Shown piece by piece: positions 27,233 to 38,793 of a stretch of DNA of 64,000 nt. The position numbers and the translations under genes are program-made. Under the pieces are notes generated by a model that saw only the letters and a program-made list of their open reading frames with translations, had not been told where the DNA came from and made no database searches. The DNA lies in contig JAJQJQ010000006.1 in assembly GCA_028622995.1 (NCBI GenBank), positions 3,720,001 to 3,784,000 on the forward strand. The letters are read 5' to 3'. This DNA is from Panagrolaimus kolymaensis (lineage: Eukaryota; Nematoda; Chromadorea; Rhabditida; Panagrolaimidae). How positions within the stretch are numbered: the stretch's first letter is position 1; the number at the start of each line of letters is the position of its first letter.

Positions 27233-28174
27233 TTAGCATTCTATGGAAGGTGAACGACTATTAAGTTCTGATGGAGTTTTACTCGAACGTGGTGAATCAG
27301 TTGGAGTTTTAATATTTGTTAAAGTATCATATGCCATTTTAAGCACCATAGGATTAATATTCATATTTTTTACTAAAGCCCATGATGATGAACAAAAATT
27401 ACATTGTTCCACTAAGCTTTCTAATTTTTTATGTGATGCTTTTAAAATGGCATGATCCTTTCGCAAATCGTTTAATTGTTGCTCAACTTCAACAAATTTT
27501 GATTTCATCTGAAATCAAGGCATATTATTTTTAAGTTTTTGCAAAAGTCCTTTGATTTCAAAAAATTTGTAAATATTACTAATAAGATTAACAATTATTT
27601 TACCCTAATTCAATAAAGTTTTAAACCAAAAATAACTTACATTTTCTCTATATGCCCTTGCATACATTCGTTTAGCAACGGTTCGTAAATCTTCATTTTC
27701 GCTTATTTCTTCTTTTCTTGGACGCCCACGTCTTCGTTCACTTATTCTCGATCGTTTATGAGGAGGAGGTTCGGAAAGAAATTCAGGAATATCTTCCAGC
27801 CTTTTTCGAAGCATTAAAGATTCACTAAAAAAATCCGAGCTTGAATCCATGGATGATGTCCTTTGAGGGCTTGAAATAAAAAATGGTGGATTTGTAAATG
27901 ATGCCGCCATCCTTTTTTCATTTGTCATCATATTTCGAATTATATTTGATGAAGGTTCATCATCATCAGAATTATCATCAATATAAAGTCCATCATTGGA
28001 TGGAGACATAGCGGATGAAGCAGAATGTTCTTCAAGGAAATTTGGGCGTTTATTTAAAGAAAAATCAAGTTCACTCATTTGATCACAAAGTCTTTCATCT
28101 TCAAGTTCAAAAGGCCGATCAGAAAGTTCGTTAAAGTCTTGTGAAGAGAGCTCTCTCGCCACTGCAGCAGCCAT
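27233..28174 (-). CDS. bZIP-like nuclear protein with AT-hook
   Basis: Two exons from the right, 27641-28174 and 27233-27508, total 269 residues. The N-terminal two thirds are acidic and Ser-rich. An AT-hook core (RRRGRPRKEE) is followed by a basic stretch (DLRTVAKRMYARAYREN) running directly into a predicted coiled coil with hydrophobic heptads (about residues 181-215). This is the layout of a basic leucine zipper transcription factor, but the usual invariant Asn of the basic region appears to be Thr, and the heptad positions hold Phe, Leu, His and Val instead of a run of leucines. Called as an atypical bZIP; a coiled-coil DNA-binding protein of another kind is possible. It converges with the orphan secreted gene, 86 bp apart at the stops. 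Confidence 0.6.
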
Positions 28175-29612
28175 ATATTAATGATAAAAAGAAAAAAAAT
28201 AAGAAAGAATAAGAATAAACACTTAGAAAAGCATTAGAAAAAGAGACGGCTTTTATTCTAACTGATAAAATTTATTTAAAATTAGGGAGGAGCCTTTCCT
28301 TTCAGTACGGACATACGATTTATTTACAATTACAAGCCTTTAAGCTGAATAAAAACGAATTCATCTATTAACAAAGGTTGTGCATTGTTTTTAAAAATGA
28401 TGAATAGTTAATTTTAAAAGCGCACTAAAAATAAACTTGATAAGATTCTTAAATTTTTAAGAAATTGAATCATCAAATATTTTAAATTATTGTTACGAAA
28501 TTTTTTTTAAATCCTGTAAGCTTGATAGAATGTTATATTGTACCTTCTTTAAAATTCGAAAGAATAGTAAGCAGAATCCAAATAGGTGATCTGTATTCTT
28601 TGAAAAATAAGTCATAATTCCAGAAATTAAGATTACAATTTTTCGGTAATCAAAAATTTTTTAGGCCTAAAAATTAGTTTGCCTGTTTGTGGTTTTTTGC
28701 TGAGCTTGACATTTTTTCATGGAAAACAAAGTATTTTATTAGATTTTTGTTTTTGCAAAGTTTTGACTGATAACGCTTTTGTGTTTACTTTTCAATATTA
28801 AGCTAAATAAAAACCAGAGAAAGAAACATAATTTTCTATTTTTAGTTTTTAAATTAAAAAGTGTAAATAAAAATAGACGATTTTCAAAACTTTATGTTTT
28901 TCTCTAACTAAAAATAGAATTTTTTATTTTTTATTTTGTAATAAGCTTTTGAAATTTAAAAAATATGACTGTTTTCATTACTGTAAATTGCACTTTGGGA
29001 TATCACACGCTTTCAATCGCATGACGGAGAAGATAACAAATAAATTAAAAACGTTGATCAAAAATAGAAAAAGAAATACCAACGACCTTATGACTTATGT
29101 TTCCGGGGTATAAGAAAAGCATCAATTTTAAAATATGATCTATCATTTTTTACCTCCATTTTTGTTTGTAAAAGCAATATTTTTTTTCTTATAGTTCAAA
29201 CAACATCTCAATGATCAAATGGCGCATACAAAAAAAACGAGAAGCCAGGTGCACATGTCTAAAAAAATATCGAGTTACAGTAATTTACAATATTCAAAAG
29301 CAATGGTGGAATTGCTGCGAATTAAACTCAGGTTTTGTTTTACAACAGCAACAACAATTTTTTTCTTATTTATTTTACGAAACCCATCCATTGCTGCTAT
29401 AGTCTTTCAAAATACAAATTCGTAGAAAATCTCCAAGATTCTCACAAAATACAAACTTTTACAAATGCTTTTTTTCTTTATAAATAAAGTCGCCGCCTTC
29501 TAAAATATATCATCATTGCTGAAATTTAATTTTTGGAAACTGAAAATTTCACTTTAAAATTCTGGATCTAAGTTTCTGCAAAAATTTTGAATAAAAATTG
29601 TTTAAACCTAAA
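28175..29612. other. AT-rich intergenic region
   Basis: About 1.4 kb between divergent starts. Contains repeated CTATTTTTAGTTTTT-like segments in both orientations around 28830-28920 but no reading frame with protein-like content. Confidence 0.5.
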
Positions 29613-31642
29613 ATGGCTGTGATTATTACCACATCCATAACCGATGTGATCCTTGGAAGTGTCGCAGTTATAATTAGTTTATTATCTTTAACTTTTTATT
29701 TACAAATTTTAAAAGTAAGCTTTGTTCAACTTCGATGCAGTGAGAAAAAAAAGGTTGATTGCTTTCAGATATTTTATTCACAAAAGAATCGCTTTGGCAC
29801 TCAAGCATATCGGTTGATGTTTCAGCTTGGCATTACCGATTGCCTTCAATTATTTTTTCATACTTTTGGTGGCATTTTTTCCATTGCTAATAGCGACTTT
29901 AACTATGTTTTTAATAAGGTTTGTATTTTTTTAATATGAAAAATAATCCAAAAAATAATATTGATGCTGGTAAACAAAAAATTATTTAGTTTTTGCTGAT
30001 AAAATGGCGCCATTTTTCATTTATAAAATTTTTTCTTATAATAACTGAGTGTTCATTGAACAAAAAAAAATCTGGTTTATTAGCTGTAAAACACAAACAT
30101 AATAAAAAGCGGAGTCGAAAATCGCTACAGTAACAAACTGATTTTAATGATAAGAGAAGGAAGCTAAATTTTGAGAAGTTATCTTCGGCAACATTTTTAT
30201 TTTATCTATCGTTTTTAATCCGAAACATTTTAAAAATAATTTATTTAAAAAAGCAACAATATAATCTCAGTAAAAAAGGCTAAATCTGATATTGCTAACT
30301 TTTGCAGATATGTGGTGGAATATTGAATGCTGCTTGGATTGTTTCCATCGTCTTTACACTTTTACTAGCTTTCAACCGCTTTTCAACATTATGCTTTCGG
30401 CAAAAATCCGTTGCTTTTGAGAATTCATTTTTCTTCAACGTAAAAACTTTTTTCCAATAACTTTCTCAACTTCCTCCTTTCATTTTTTTCTTCTTCATTT
30501 CAGCTACAAATAATTATTTCTTGGTTATATTTTATTGCATTTCTCATAATTTATATGACCCCATACTGTAGTGTTATTTATATTCCCGCTAATTTTGCGT
30601 GGGAATACGATCCATCTCCTTGGTCACATGTTATTTCTAAAATTGAATTTTATGCAACTTTATTTCAATTGGGTTTCACTGCAATTTTGTATTTATTCAT
30701 TATTTTATGGTTATTGACTACTGTAATTTTTTTTAAAAAATGTGGGAGTTATTATTTTAATAATGTGCATGTTTTAGAAAAACTTCGCAAGAAATTCAAG
30801 TCGAGAATACAAACAAGAATTTAAAATTCTCATTCAAGTAAGTGAAATTATTTGCAAACTATTTTTGTGAGAAATATGTATTTTAAAAAAGGTTATCATC
30901 GAATTATATGTATTTGAAATAGGAAAATAATTTTATGTTTTCCGTGTTTGTGGGAAAATAATTTTTTTGCTAATTAATTTGAAAAAATATACCACGTGTA
31001 AAAAAAGATAAGCTTTTAATGTAAAAGATCAAGAATACAAAAATTTAATTAGAAATATTTTTGCAAAGTTCTTACTGTAACAGCACTGAAAGAAAATTTA
31101 ATCGTTGTGTAAAAATTTTGTTCTTTAGGATTCTCAAAACACAAAAAACTCTTTGAAAATTAAAGCTTGAAACCCTTTCTTTTTTATAGGCAATTGTAAT
31201 TAGCGGTTATACGGGATTTTCTTTAATCATGTGGCATACCTATAGTAGCTTTCTTCCCGATACTCGATATTCTACCTTTGCTGCAAATCTTGTTTGGATT
31301 ATTAATGGCTCCATTAATCCATTTTTATATATTTTAATGAATAAGTGTGTAAAGTTTATAAATTTTGTATGCATTACTTCCGAGGCTTTCCCGCACCTTT
31401 TTTTTAAAAAGAAAATAATTTTATGATGGCGTTGATGTTGCTGAGGCGGCTGCAGGAGACTGCGCCTTTATTTACTTTTCCAAAATTTTATTTTGTTTAG
31501 TATTATTTTTTAATTTTTTAGGACTATTCGGCAAGCATTGATCGAAAAAATTTGGCCATCAAAAGCTCAAAAAAATGTTACAACAGTAAGCGTAATGGAA
31601 AGTCGAACTAATTTAAAATTTAATACAACCGTAATTATTTGA
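29613..31642 (+). pseudogene. Serpentine chemoreceptor, Srg superfamily (Srt/Srx-like), with a +1 frameshift
   Basis: Seven-transmembrane receptor in five exons: 29613-29918, 30308-30439, 30504-30837, 31190-31344, 31522-31642. Conserved points are LGITDCLQL (TM2), AFNRFSTLCF (end of TM3), EFKILIQ before TM6, and INGSINPFLYILMNKTIR (TM7), the Srt/Srx pattern. Exon 3 cannot be read through. The frame leading into TM5 (…VHVLEKL) and the frame giving REYKQEFKILIQ up to a perfect GTAAGT donor differ by one base, and the exon is one base too long. The likeliest site is the A5 run at 30778-30782. Either an assembly error in a homopolymer or a true null allele. Confidence 0.8.
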
Positions 31643-33054
31643 ATGTAATTTCCAATTTTGGTAATATCGATGCTTGAATTCAAAGATCCCAACAAAAAAT
31701 AATAGCAATACAGGGAGTTTTGAGATGCGACAGAGATAAGAATGAAAATTTAGAAAATGTTTCTAGTTTGATTATTAGTTCACTCAAGCATCGTGATTGA
31801 ATTTGAAAATTGTTTTTTTCTTCTTTTGAATGTTTAAAAATATTTTTAATTATCCTTTGTTAAAAAATGAGTTGGTCAAAGGTTAACGATTGTTAATATG
31901 CTATTATCGGTAAAAAATAAAATAAAAATCGTGAGTTTTTTTATTATTGATAGAAAACAAAAGGAACTAACAACTGCCTGCTGATAAAGCATAATTTTTT
32001 AGCTAAAGTTTGGTTATCTTTTTTATATTTTGAGAATTGTTTAAATAAAAATTTCCTTTGTTTTTAAGAAAAAAACTTTTTAATGTGTGAGATTAAAAGT
32101 TTTTTTATGAAGTTAAAAATTGGAGAACAAAGACCATAAAAGCTCCAAAAGATTGATAATGCTCCTAGCCAGTTGACGCAATGGGTGTGTCCCCATTATT
32201 AATAAAGAATTTTTATTTTTTTAAAAATAAAAGGGGTTAAGCTGCTTAAAATTTAATCGGGAAATAATGTCGGGAATCATAATTGAAGAATAGGATTTTT
32301 TCAAGTTTTTAAAATTTTACAACTCCATGATTCATTTTCTTTTTGTGAATAACATGTTCCTTTTTCGAAATTTTAACATTTTTGTTTGTTTTGCAAATAA
32401 AGAACAAAAAAATGAGATGAAAAAAAAGGATGACAAATTTTTTCTTCTTCACAAACACTTTGTGTCCATAAAGTGCAGAAAATAGCATGATTCAATTAAA
32501 AAATTGAAGACATTTGGAAAAGGATGTGCTTATATTGTTGCTAAACTGATAACTAACGACTTCACTCTTCGACGCAAACATCAAAGTAACAAATAAATGT
32601 GGATTTTAAGCAAGTTCTGCACCTTTTAGAAAAACGAAAAAATAGTGAACATGTGAACTTTGGAACTTTTCGACTTTTGTCATGTCAGCGATAACTGAAT
32701 TCAAAATGGAAATTGAAAATTTTTTCAATCAGTAAAAAAGCTTTAGTTGCAAGGTTTGTTTCAAACTAAAACTTTCAATTTCAAAGGGTTTTTCTTATTC
32801 TTCAATTTTAAATAATTTTTTAAAAGAATTTTTTTATTAATAACTAAAAAAATGAAGAAAAAAAACTGTTTCAACAAAACAAAAACAAATAAGATTAACA
32901 AATTATGCAGAAGGTTGAATTTTTTTATGTAATGTATAAAATCCGCTTTGAAGTAATTTTAAAAATATGGAACATTATGTACAATATTGCAGCAACTTAT
33001 TAACAATTGAGGACATTGTATTTACAAATAAAATCATGGGACATGAAAATGTAT
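31643..33054. other. AT-rich intergenic region
   Basis: About 1.4 kb with no supported reading frame; long A/T runs, nothing recognised. Confidence 0.5.
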
Positions 33055-33285
33055 CTAACGGCGACCAAAAAGATGAAGAACAATGGAATCTTGCCAAGCT
33101 AAAAAAAATAAAAAAAATCAGTAAAAGCCTGTTTTAAAAAAGTGTAAATTAGGCTTACTTGATCGAGTGCCGCCATTAAATGCTGGGTCACTAAGACCAT
33201 AACCGCCATAATATTGAGGATAGCTCACAGAAAGTTGAATAATCGCAACAATAATAAAGAAAAGAAGTAGCATTCGAGTGAACAT
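33055..33285 (-). CDS. Small secreted peptide precursor 1 (Tyr/Gly-rich, ends LFGRR)
   Basis: Two exons from the right, 33159-33285 and 33055-33098, 56 residues. The signal peptide (MLLLFFIIVAIIQLSVS) is followed by YPQYYGGYGLSDP, and the exon junction rebuilds Thr-Trp in STWQDSIV. The product ends LHLFGRR then stop. Gly-Arg-Arg at a C terminus is the usual signal for carboxypeptidase trimming and C-terminal amidation, so the mature peptide could end in Leu-Phe-amide. An in-frame ATG 18 nt upstream (33303) is an alternative start. It shares its layout and the TW[QE]xS motif with genes at 35241 and 38103. The YGGYG segment recalls nematode Gly/Tyr-rich antimicrobial peptides, but one short repeat is weak evidence. 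Confidence 0.7.
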
Positions 33286-33303
33286 TTTTAATTTCTTTAA
33301 CAC

Positions 33304-33904
33304 AAAAATTGAAATAAGAAAAAGCTTGTTTTTCGGGGTCTCTAAACCTTTTTAATTTTTGACTGACACTTGTTTTACGAATCTTCGATTATATTTATAT
33401 GCCTTTTATTTTCTTGAAGTTTTACACATTTGTATTCTTGATTTTTCGATCCGCCTATTTTTCTATTAAACAATAATTCCAATAACAAAAACACCACTAA
33501 AAAGTTAGTAGAAAAATTTCGAAAATACTTGAAAATAAAGTTAACCGATTAAATAAAACAAAAATGAAAATAAAATAAATGCGTCACTTTCTTCCTTATA
33601 TGAGAGAGACAAAAATTAATTAACACCCCTTATTTTTGTTGTTGTAAACCGCCGATGAGATTGATGCTATTCAACCGACATCGACTGATCATTAAAACGG
33701 AAACAATGACAATAGAAAAAGTGTATAAAAAATTACTAATTTTTAATAATAATAATTTTAAAGTCATTACAATTGATTTTTTGGATCACAAAATTATGTA
33801 AGTGTGATTTTTTGAGTTCTGTAGCAATCTTAAAACTTTTCGGGACGGTGAAAGGCAGAGAAAAAGTGCATAAACATAAATAATTAAGTTGTTATTCCCA
33901 ATTT
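33304..33904. other. Spacer upstream of peptide gene 1
   Basis: Contains the presumed promoter of peptide gene 1 on the minus strand; otherwise AT-rich with no gene recognised. Confidence 0.4.
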
Positions 33905-34862
33905 TTCTTTTTTGTTGCACTAATTTGTTGGATGTTTTGATTGAACTTTTTTTATTTGAAAACAATATTTTTTAGTAAATTACATACTCGCATGTTGAAA
34001 TGATTTTCACCAACAAAAAAAGAAAGAAAATTAAATACAATGGAGAAAGAAAATGTCTGTATCTTTTTATCGGAACGATTTTCTTTATTTTTTTTATCTC
34101 CGCTTGAACGTGGATGAAAAAAGTCAATCATTGCGTTCAAAGTTTAATTACAATATTTTGAAGAATAACAACCATTTTTCATTGCTTGATCAACAACGAG
34201 AGACGATCCCATATTTATTTTTCTAGACGGTTTTTCTCTCGTTTTTTTTTGCTGTAAAAAAAATGAAACACATAAAATATATTTTTTGTAAAAAAAAGCT
34301 TTGAAGCAAAATGAAAAAAAGAAACGATGATAGATAATTTGTTTTCAGCGCAAAAAAACATTATTGATTCATTTTAAAAGCTTTTCAGTGCTTTTGCGTT
34401 TTGCTTCTTTCATTCATTTATTTTGTTTGAATATTTTATAAGCCTTTTTTTGTTTTCAATATAAAGTTATCCATGTGTCTAATGATACATGAAGAGATAA
34501 TCCAAAAATATAACAACTTATTTAAGTTCTTTAACAAATATATTCTAAAGCAATTAAAAGGGATTTTCAAGTTGAAAATTTGTAACGTTTTTTCAGTTTG
34601 AGAAATGGATGATAAAATAAAACCGGCAGATGAAAAAAAAGGCTCTGCTCAAACTGTTAATTTTTTCTTCTTCTTTCTTTTCTTTCTTTAATATTCTCTT
34701 CCTTTTTTTCCAACAAAGTAGCGAAAACGCTAGAATTCACCCACCACCCGATTCTCCCATTCGAAATGTAACTTATTTTTTGCCATTTATCTTAGACATG
34801 TTTTATAAAAGCGATGATTTAAAATAATTGTTTTTTTAACTCGACGGGGATCGAAAATCAAT
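33905..34862 (+). repeat. Dispersed repeat R1, copy B, with gene-like exon remnants
   Basis: Aligns with copies A, C and D through the GGTGTCTAAT/TGATACA block and the CAACAACGAGAGACGA block. An exon-like stretch near 34718 reads QQSSENARIHPPPDSPIRN up to a GTAAC donor, closely matching QQSSENARRDPAP in copy C. The final exon acceptor is changed (TTTTTTAAC where copies A, C and D have TTTTTTAG), and the exon then reads LDGDRKSM. So copy B seems to be a decayed member. Confidence 0.7.
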
Positions 34863-35240
34863 GATCAAGCAAATCACGATTAATCACGTCAATTAATTAT
34901 TTTAAAACAATAAAACCTTTTCATATCAATGTTAAACACAATGAATTGTTTTTAAAAACACCATTATGCATTCTTTATTTTTTGCAAACAAATTGATAAT
35001 AAACAATGAAATTTTTCCTGCAAAAGTTAATACTTTTTTTTTTGCAACGTCCTGTTTATATACAACGTAATTCTTTGTTTTTATCATTTTTTTACTTTGT
35101 TTAATTACCTTTTATGAAAAAAAATTGTACTGATTATGTTTGATCGAAAAAGGGACAAATTGCGCAAATAAAAATAATGATGAAAAATTCAAGCATTCAC
35201 ATTAAACTTTATTTTTCTTTGTAAATCTGTCAATGTTTTT
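34863..35240. other. Spacer between R1 copy B and peptide gene 2
   Basis: AT-rich. Sequence from about 35180 on, into the 3' end of peptide gene 2, is duplicated at 42441-42546. Confidence 0.5.
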
Positions 35241-35890
35241 TTAGCGTCCAGGGAAGAAAAGCTGTTGTTGAATTCCTGATTGAAGAGCTTGAGGATTGAA
35301 TGTTGGGAAATTTTGTGGAGTCATGAGTGATGAAAAATTTGGAGTTGGAAGAGGTTGTTGAAGCCGAGCTTGAGCAGTTTGAAGATCAAGAGCTTGGGAA
35401 ACTTGAGGATCCACATAAAGAGGTCGATGAAATTGCATGAATTGAGTTTGATCAATTTGAGGAAAATATTGACGGCCACGATATTGAAGGGTTTGTTGAT
35501 CCAATCCTGGAATACCTGATTGGACGCTCTTTTCCCATGCTGCAGAAAAATTTTGTTAACTTTAGGCTATGACTTTTTAAAGAAAAAAAATCTATTCAAG
35601 GTCAAAAAAATTTTTCCACAAAAATATTAATTCCATTCAATTTCATTTTCTAAAAACTTACTGCTTTCACCTTTGCCATCGCCATAACTATAACCATTAT
35701 AATATAAATAATTCGGGCCATTACCAGAATTAGGAAAATAATTATAATATGGATATTTTTGATGAATTTGGCTGGCAGTCATTCCTTGCTGTTGCAAAGC
35801 AGCAACGCCGCTTTGTTGTTGGCCATTAACTGAATGTAAAAAAGTAATAGCCATTATTATGGCAATAAACACTAATCGAAGAAGCAACAT
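35241..35890 (-). CDS. Small secreted peptide precursor 2 (Gln/Pro/Tyr-rich, ends FFPGR)
   Basis: Exons from the right, 35662-35890 and 35241-35539, 175 residues. Signal peptide (LVFIAIIMAITFLHSVNG), then a Gln-rich start, a Tyr/Asn segment (KYPYYNYFP, YNGYSYGDGKGES), and an exon junction that rebuilds TWEKSV. That is the same junction and motif as peptide gene 1. The second exon adds a Gln/Pro-rich region with RGRQYF, ending QLFFPGR. No cysteines. The 3' end shares FFP with the end of the gene at 38103. The gene is larger than its relatives because of the Gln-rich extension. Function unknown; secretion is predicted from the signal peptide only. Confidence 0.72.
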
Positions 35891-36635
35891 ATTTAGTTTT
35901 CAAAAATGTCTAAAATTAACTTTTCGAAAAAGTCTTTCTAAAAATAAAATTTATAAATAAACATCTTGATTTGATTTTGTTCCATCTTAATTTTTTTCCC
36001 TCTGCATCTTCTTCATTTTCAAATAATCCGCCTTTGATTAACTTCAAACTAAAAACAAGATTTTCTTGGATAACTTTAGAAGAAATAAAAAAAAAGCGAA
36101 TAAAAACTGGACTTTAGCTTTTCATTAATTTATTTAAAACCTTTTTTGCAAATTCTTTTTTTACGCTACAATGATTTTTCTCGTATGTGTTTTATAGTTT
36201 ATACATAGGAATTAAAACAAAATAAATCTTTATTTTTTGAATGTTTTTAATATTTTGGTATGAAGTTGGGAAAAAAAGAAATGGCGAAATAGACACCGCC
36301 AATTTTAAAGAAATAAAGAACCATTTTGCAATTATTTTACGCGGGTGCAAATAGTCAAATATTTTTTCTTTAAAGTTAACTCATTTGATCTTTTGTTTTC
36401 GCTGTTTTTTTTATTTTGTATGTAAACTCTTAAAAATTAAACCCATCTTTGAACACAAATAAAAAATATCATACATATTTTTTTATATTTGCACGTACAT
36501 AGAAGTTTGTGAAAGTACAAAGAACCAATTTTATTAATCATTTCGAAAAATCCAAAAAGTCAGAAACATTTTAATCATCCTTAAAAATGAGCAATTTCTT
36601 TGAAAGGCCTTGACTGCTTCCTTTTTAATTCACCC
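35891..36635. other. Spacer upstream of peptide gene 2
   Basis: AT-rich, no gene seen; holds the presumed promoter of peptide gene 2. Confidence 0.4.
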
Positions 36636-37935
36636 ATTATCCTGGAATTTTATCTGAAACTTGCAAACTCATAAAAGTAAGCCACCTTTGTCGCGTTGAA
36701 GAGCGCTTGCATTTTTTTTCTTCTAAAAAACATTGTTGTCACAAATTATTTGAAACTTATTGCTGATTGCCGCATGTATTTTTTTTTATTTGAGCGCTTA
36801 AATATTTCAAAACTTTTAAACGATGCAGTATGTGGTGATTCAATTCATTAAAAATTCTTCATAAAAGCTTTTTTTGCCTAAATCCAAAACAAAAACAATC
36901 CATTTTTCATACTATATACATTTTTTTAAAACTTCATATTTTGCTCTGAATTTGGTAAGTGATTATTCCGGTAAAATAAATTTAAAATTTTTAATCATCT
37001 ATTAGCAATAATAATTACAAGCTTTCCACTTGTAAAACTATGTATTTGTCAATTTCGAGGTTCTAATTTTAGCTTCCTTTAGAAATTTTCTAATTAAAAG
37101 CAAATTTTCTTTTTTGTTGGACAAATTTGGATGTTGAACTTTTTTAGTTGAAAACAATATTTTTTTGTAAATATTTTCAAGCATGCTGAAATATTTTTCA
37201 TAAAAAAAGAAAAAGAAAGAAAAGAAATACAAAAGAGAATAAAAATGTCAGTATCTATTTATCCGAAGGATTTTCTTTTTTTTATTTCCAATACTACGAA
37301 TTGAAAAAGGGCAAGCATCACCTTCAATGTTTAATTGCCATAATTTGAAGAATAACAGCCACCTTTCATTGCTTGATCAACAACGAGAAACGATTTCGGT
37401 ATTTTTTTTCACACAGCCTTTCTCTTGTTTTTTTTTTGTTGTAAAAAAAAATGAAACACACAAAATACATATATTGTTTGTAAAGCTTTGAAGCAAAATG
37501 AAAAAAGAAACGATGATAGATAATTTGTTGTTTTCAGCGCAAAAAAGTATTATTGATTCATTTCAAAAGCTTTTCAGTGCTTTTGCGTTTTGCTTCTTTC
37601 ATTCATTTTTTTTTTGAATATTTTATAAACCTTTTTTATATTTTAATTTTTTCATAAATAAAAAATGGAAAACTGTTTGACGTTTTCTCAAAACCACATG
37701 CATTATAAATTTATTCATGTGTCTAACAATAAAAAAAACTGTGGTAATTTAACTACAAAAATATTTTTCAACAATCTTCTGAAAATGCCCGACGAGATCC
37801 TGCGCCTCAAGAAGGAACGTCACCTCCACGCGACGTAATTTATTTTTTGCCTTTATCTTAGACAAGTTTCATAAAATGATGTTTTAAAATAATTGTTTTT
37901 TTTAGTTGGACAACGACCGAGCTAAAAAAGCATAA
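36636..37935 (+). repeat. Dispersed repeat R1, copy C (longest), with two exon-like segments
   Basis: Contains the full set of R1 blocks, from ATCCTGGAATTTTATCTG at the left to a terminal exon at the right. Two phase-compatible exon-like segments, QQSSENARRDPAPQEG…PRD ending at a GTAATTT donor near 37838, and LDNDRAKKA then TAA after TTTTTTTTAG (37904 on), could be the 3' end of a real protein-coding gene. No convincing start exon was found upstream, so this is listed as a repeat with a possible gene remnant. Confidence 0.7.
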
Positions 37936-38102
37936 TATCATAAGTTTTTATTTTTAATATACAAATAAATGATAAATGGTTTAAAAAAAACAGAAATAAC
38001 AAAGCTTTTAAAATATAATTCTGAGAGATCATTAAATAATTGGTTTTAAAATCAATGAAAATGAAGAAATGTTGAAAGCATGTTTCGAGAACTTCCTAAT
38101 TT

Positions 38103-38330
38103 TTATGGGAAGAAAACATTACGAACAACGCTTCTTTCCCACGTATCTGTACCTACTCCATCGCCATAAGGATATGCGGGTCTGCGAGCATAATTATAAT
38201 TATTGCTATTAGGTTGATAATAATTACGATAATAATAACTATTAGGATAATATGGATATTGAGCTTGCGCAATCGTTGCAACAATAAAGATCAAAGCAAC
38301 AAGCAAAATGAATACAAATCTTGATGACAT
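38103..38330 (-). CDS. Small secreted peptide precursor 3 (Tyr/Asn-rich, ends VFFP)
   Basis: Single exon of 75 residues. Signal peptide (FILLVALIFIVATIAQAQ), then a Tyr/Pro/Asn-rich segment (YPYYPNSYYYRNYYQ), an ARRPAYPYGDG segment shared in part with peptide gene 2 (YSYGDG), and a C terminus DTWERSVVRNVFFP. The TWxxS motif is at the same relative place as in genes 1 and 2, but here no intron interrupts it. No cysteines. The dibasic ARR could be a processing site. Confidence 0.7.
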   Translation of the reverse strand: MSSRFVFILLVALIFIVATIAQAQYPYYPNSYYYRNYYQPNSNNYNYARRPAYPYGDGVGTDTWERSVVRNVFFP

Positions 38331-38793
38331 ATTTTCTTTCGAATCAAATAGTAATAGTAAAGTTAAGTAATTTTATAGTTAAATGAGTGCAAAAATCTTT
38401 GTCTTTTTATGCTGCATAAAATCTGTTTATGAAGGAGGAGCCCAAAATACGCATAAAATAAAAAAAAAACGTGAAAAAGTCCAATCAAATTCGGTAACTT
38501 TTTTCTTTCGAACATCACTAAAAATAACTTTGAACAAATTCGTCTTTTTTCTCCTTTGTTATGGGCGTTCTAATTAGCCATTCATTCCTTTATATTTTTT
38601 GTCATCATCAAATGGTCAAAAGTACGAAAGCAAAAATGTGATGAAATCATAGAAGCAATGATGACAAATAAAACAAAAGAAACATTAGCGAGAATAAAAA
38701 AAACTTGTTTCTGTTAATTAATACATCAGTGGATAATTAAGCTTTGGACTACAGTTATCAATCATTTATTTATTTTTTTACTAATCCAAATTA
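38331..38793. other. Intergenic spacer
   Basis: Between peptide gene 3 (start side) and the acyl-CoA synthetase 3' end. AT-rich, no gene seen. Confidence 0.5.

Noticed and set aside
29211..29425. Two overlapping plus-strand frames upstream of the Srt/Srx-like receptor
   Set aside because: No splice signals, no recognisable motif, and AT-driven composition.
34630..34827. A 65-codon frame with signal-peptide-like start in R1 copy B
   Set aside because: The hydrophobic part comes from a TTC/TTT tract that looks like an intron; only the SENARIHPPP part is similar between copies, so it is treated as an exon remnant.
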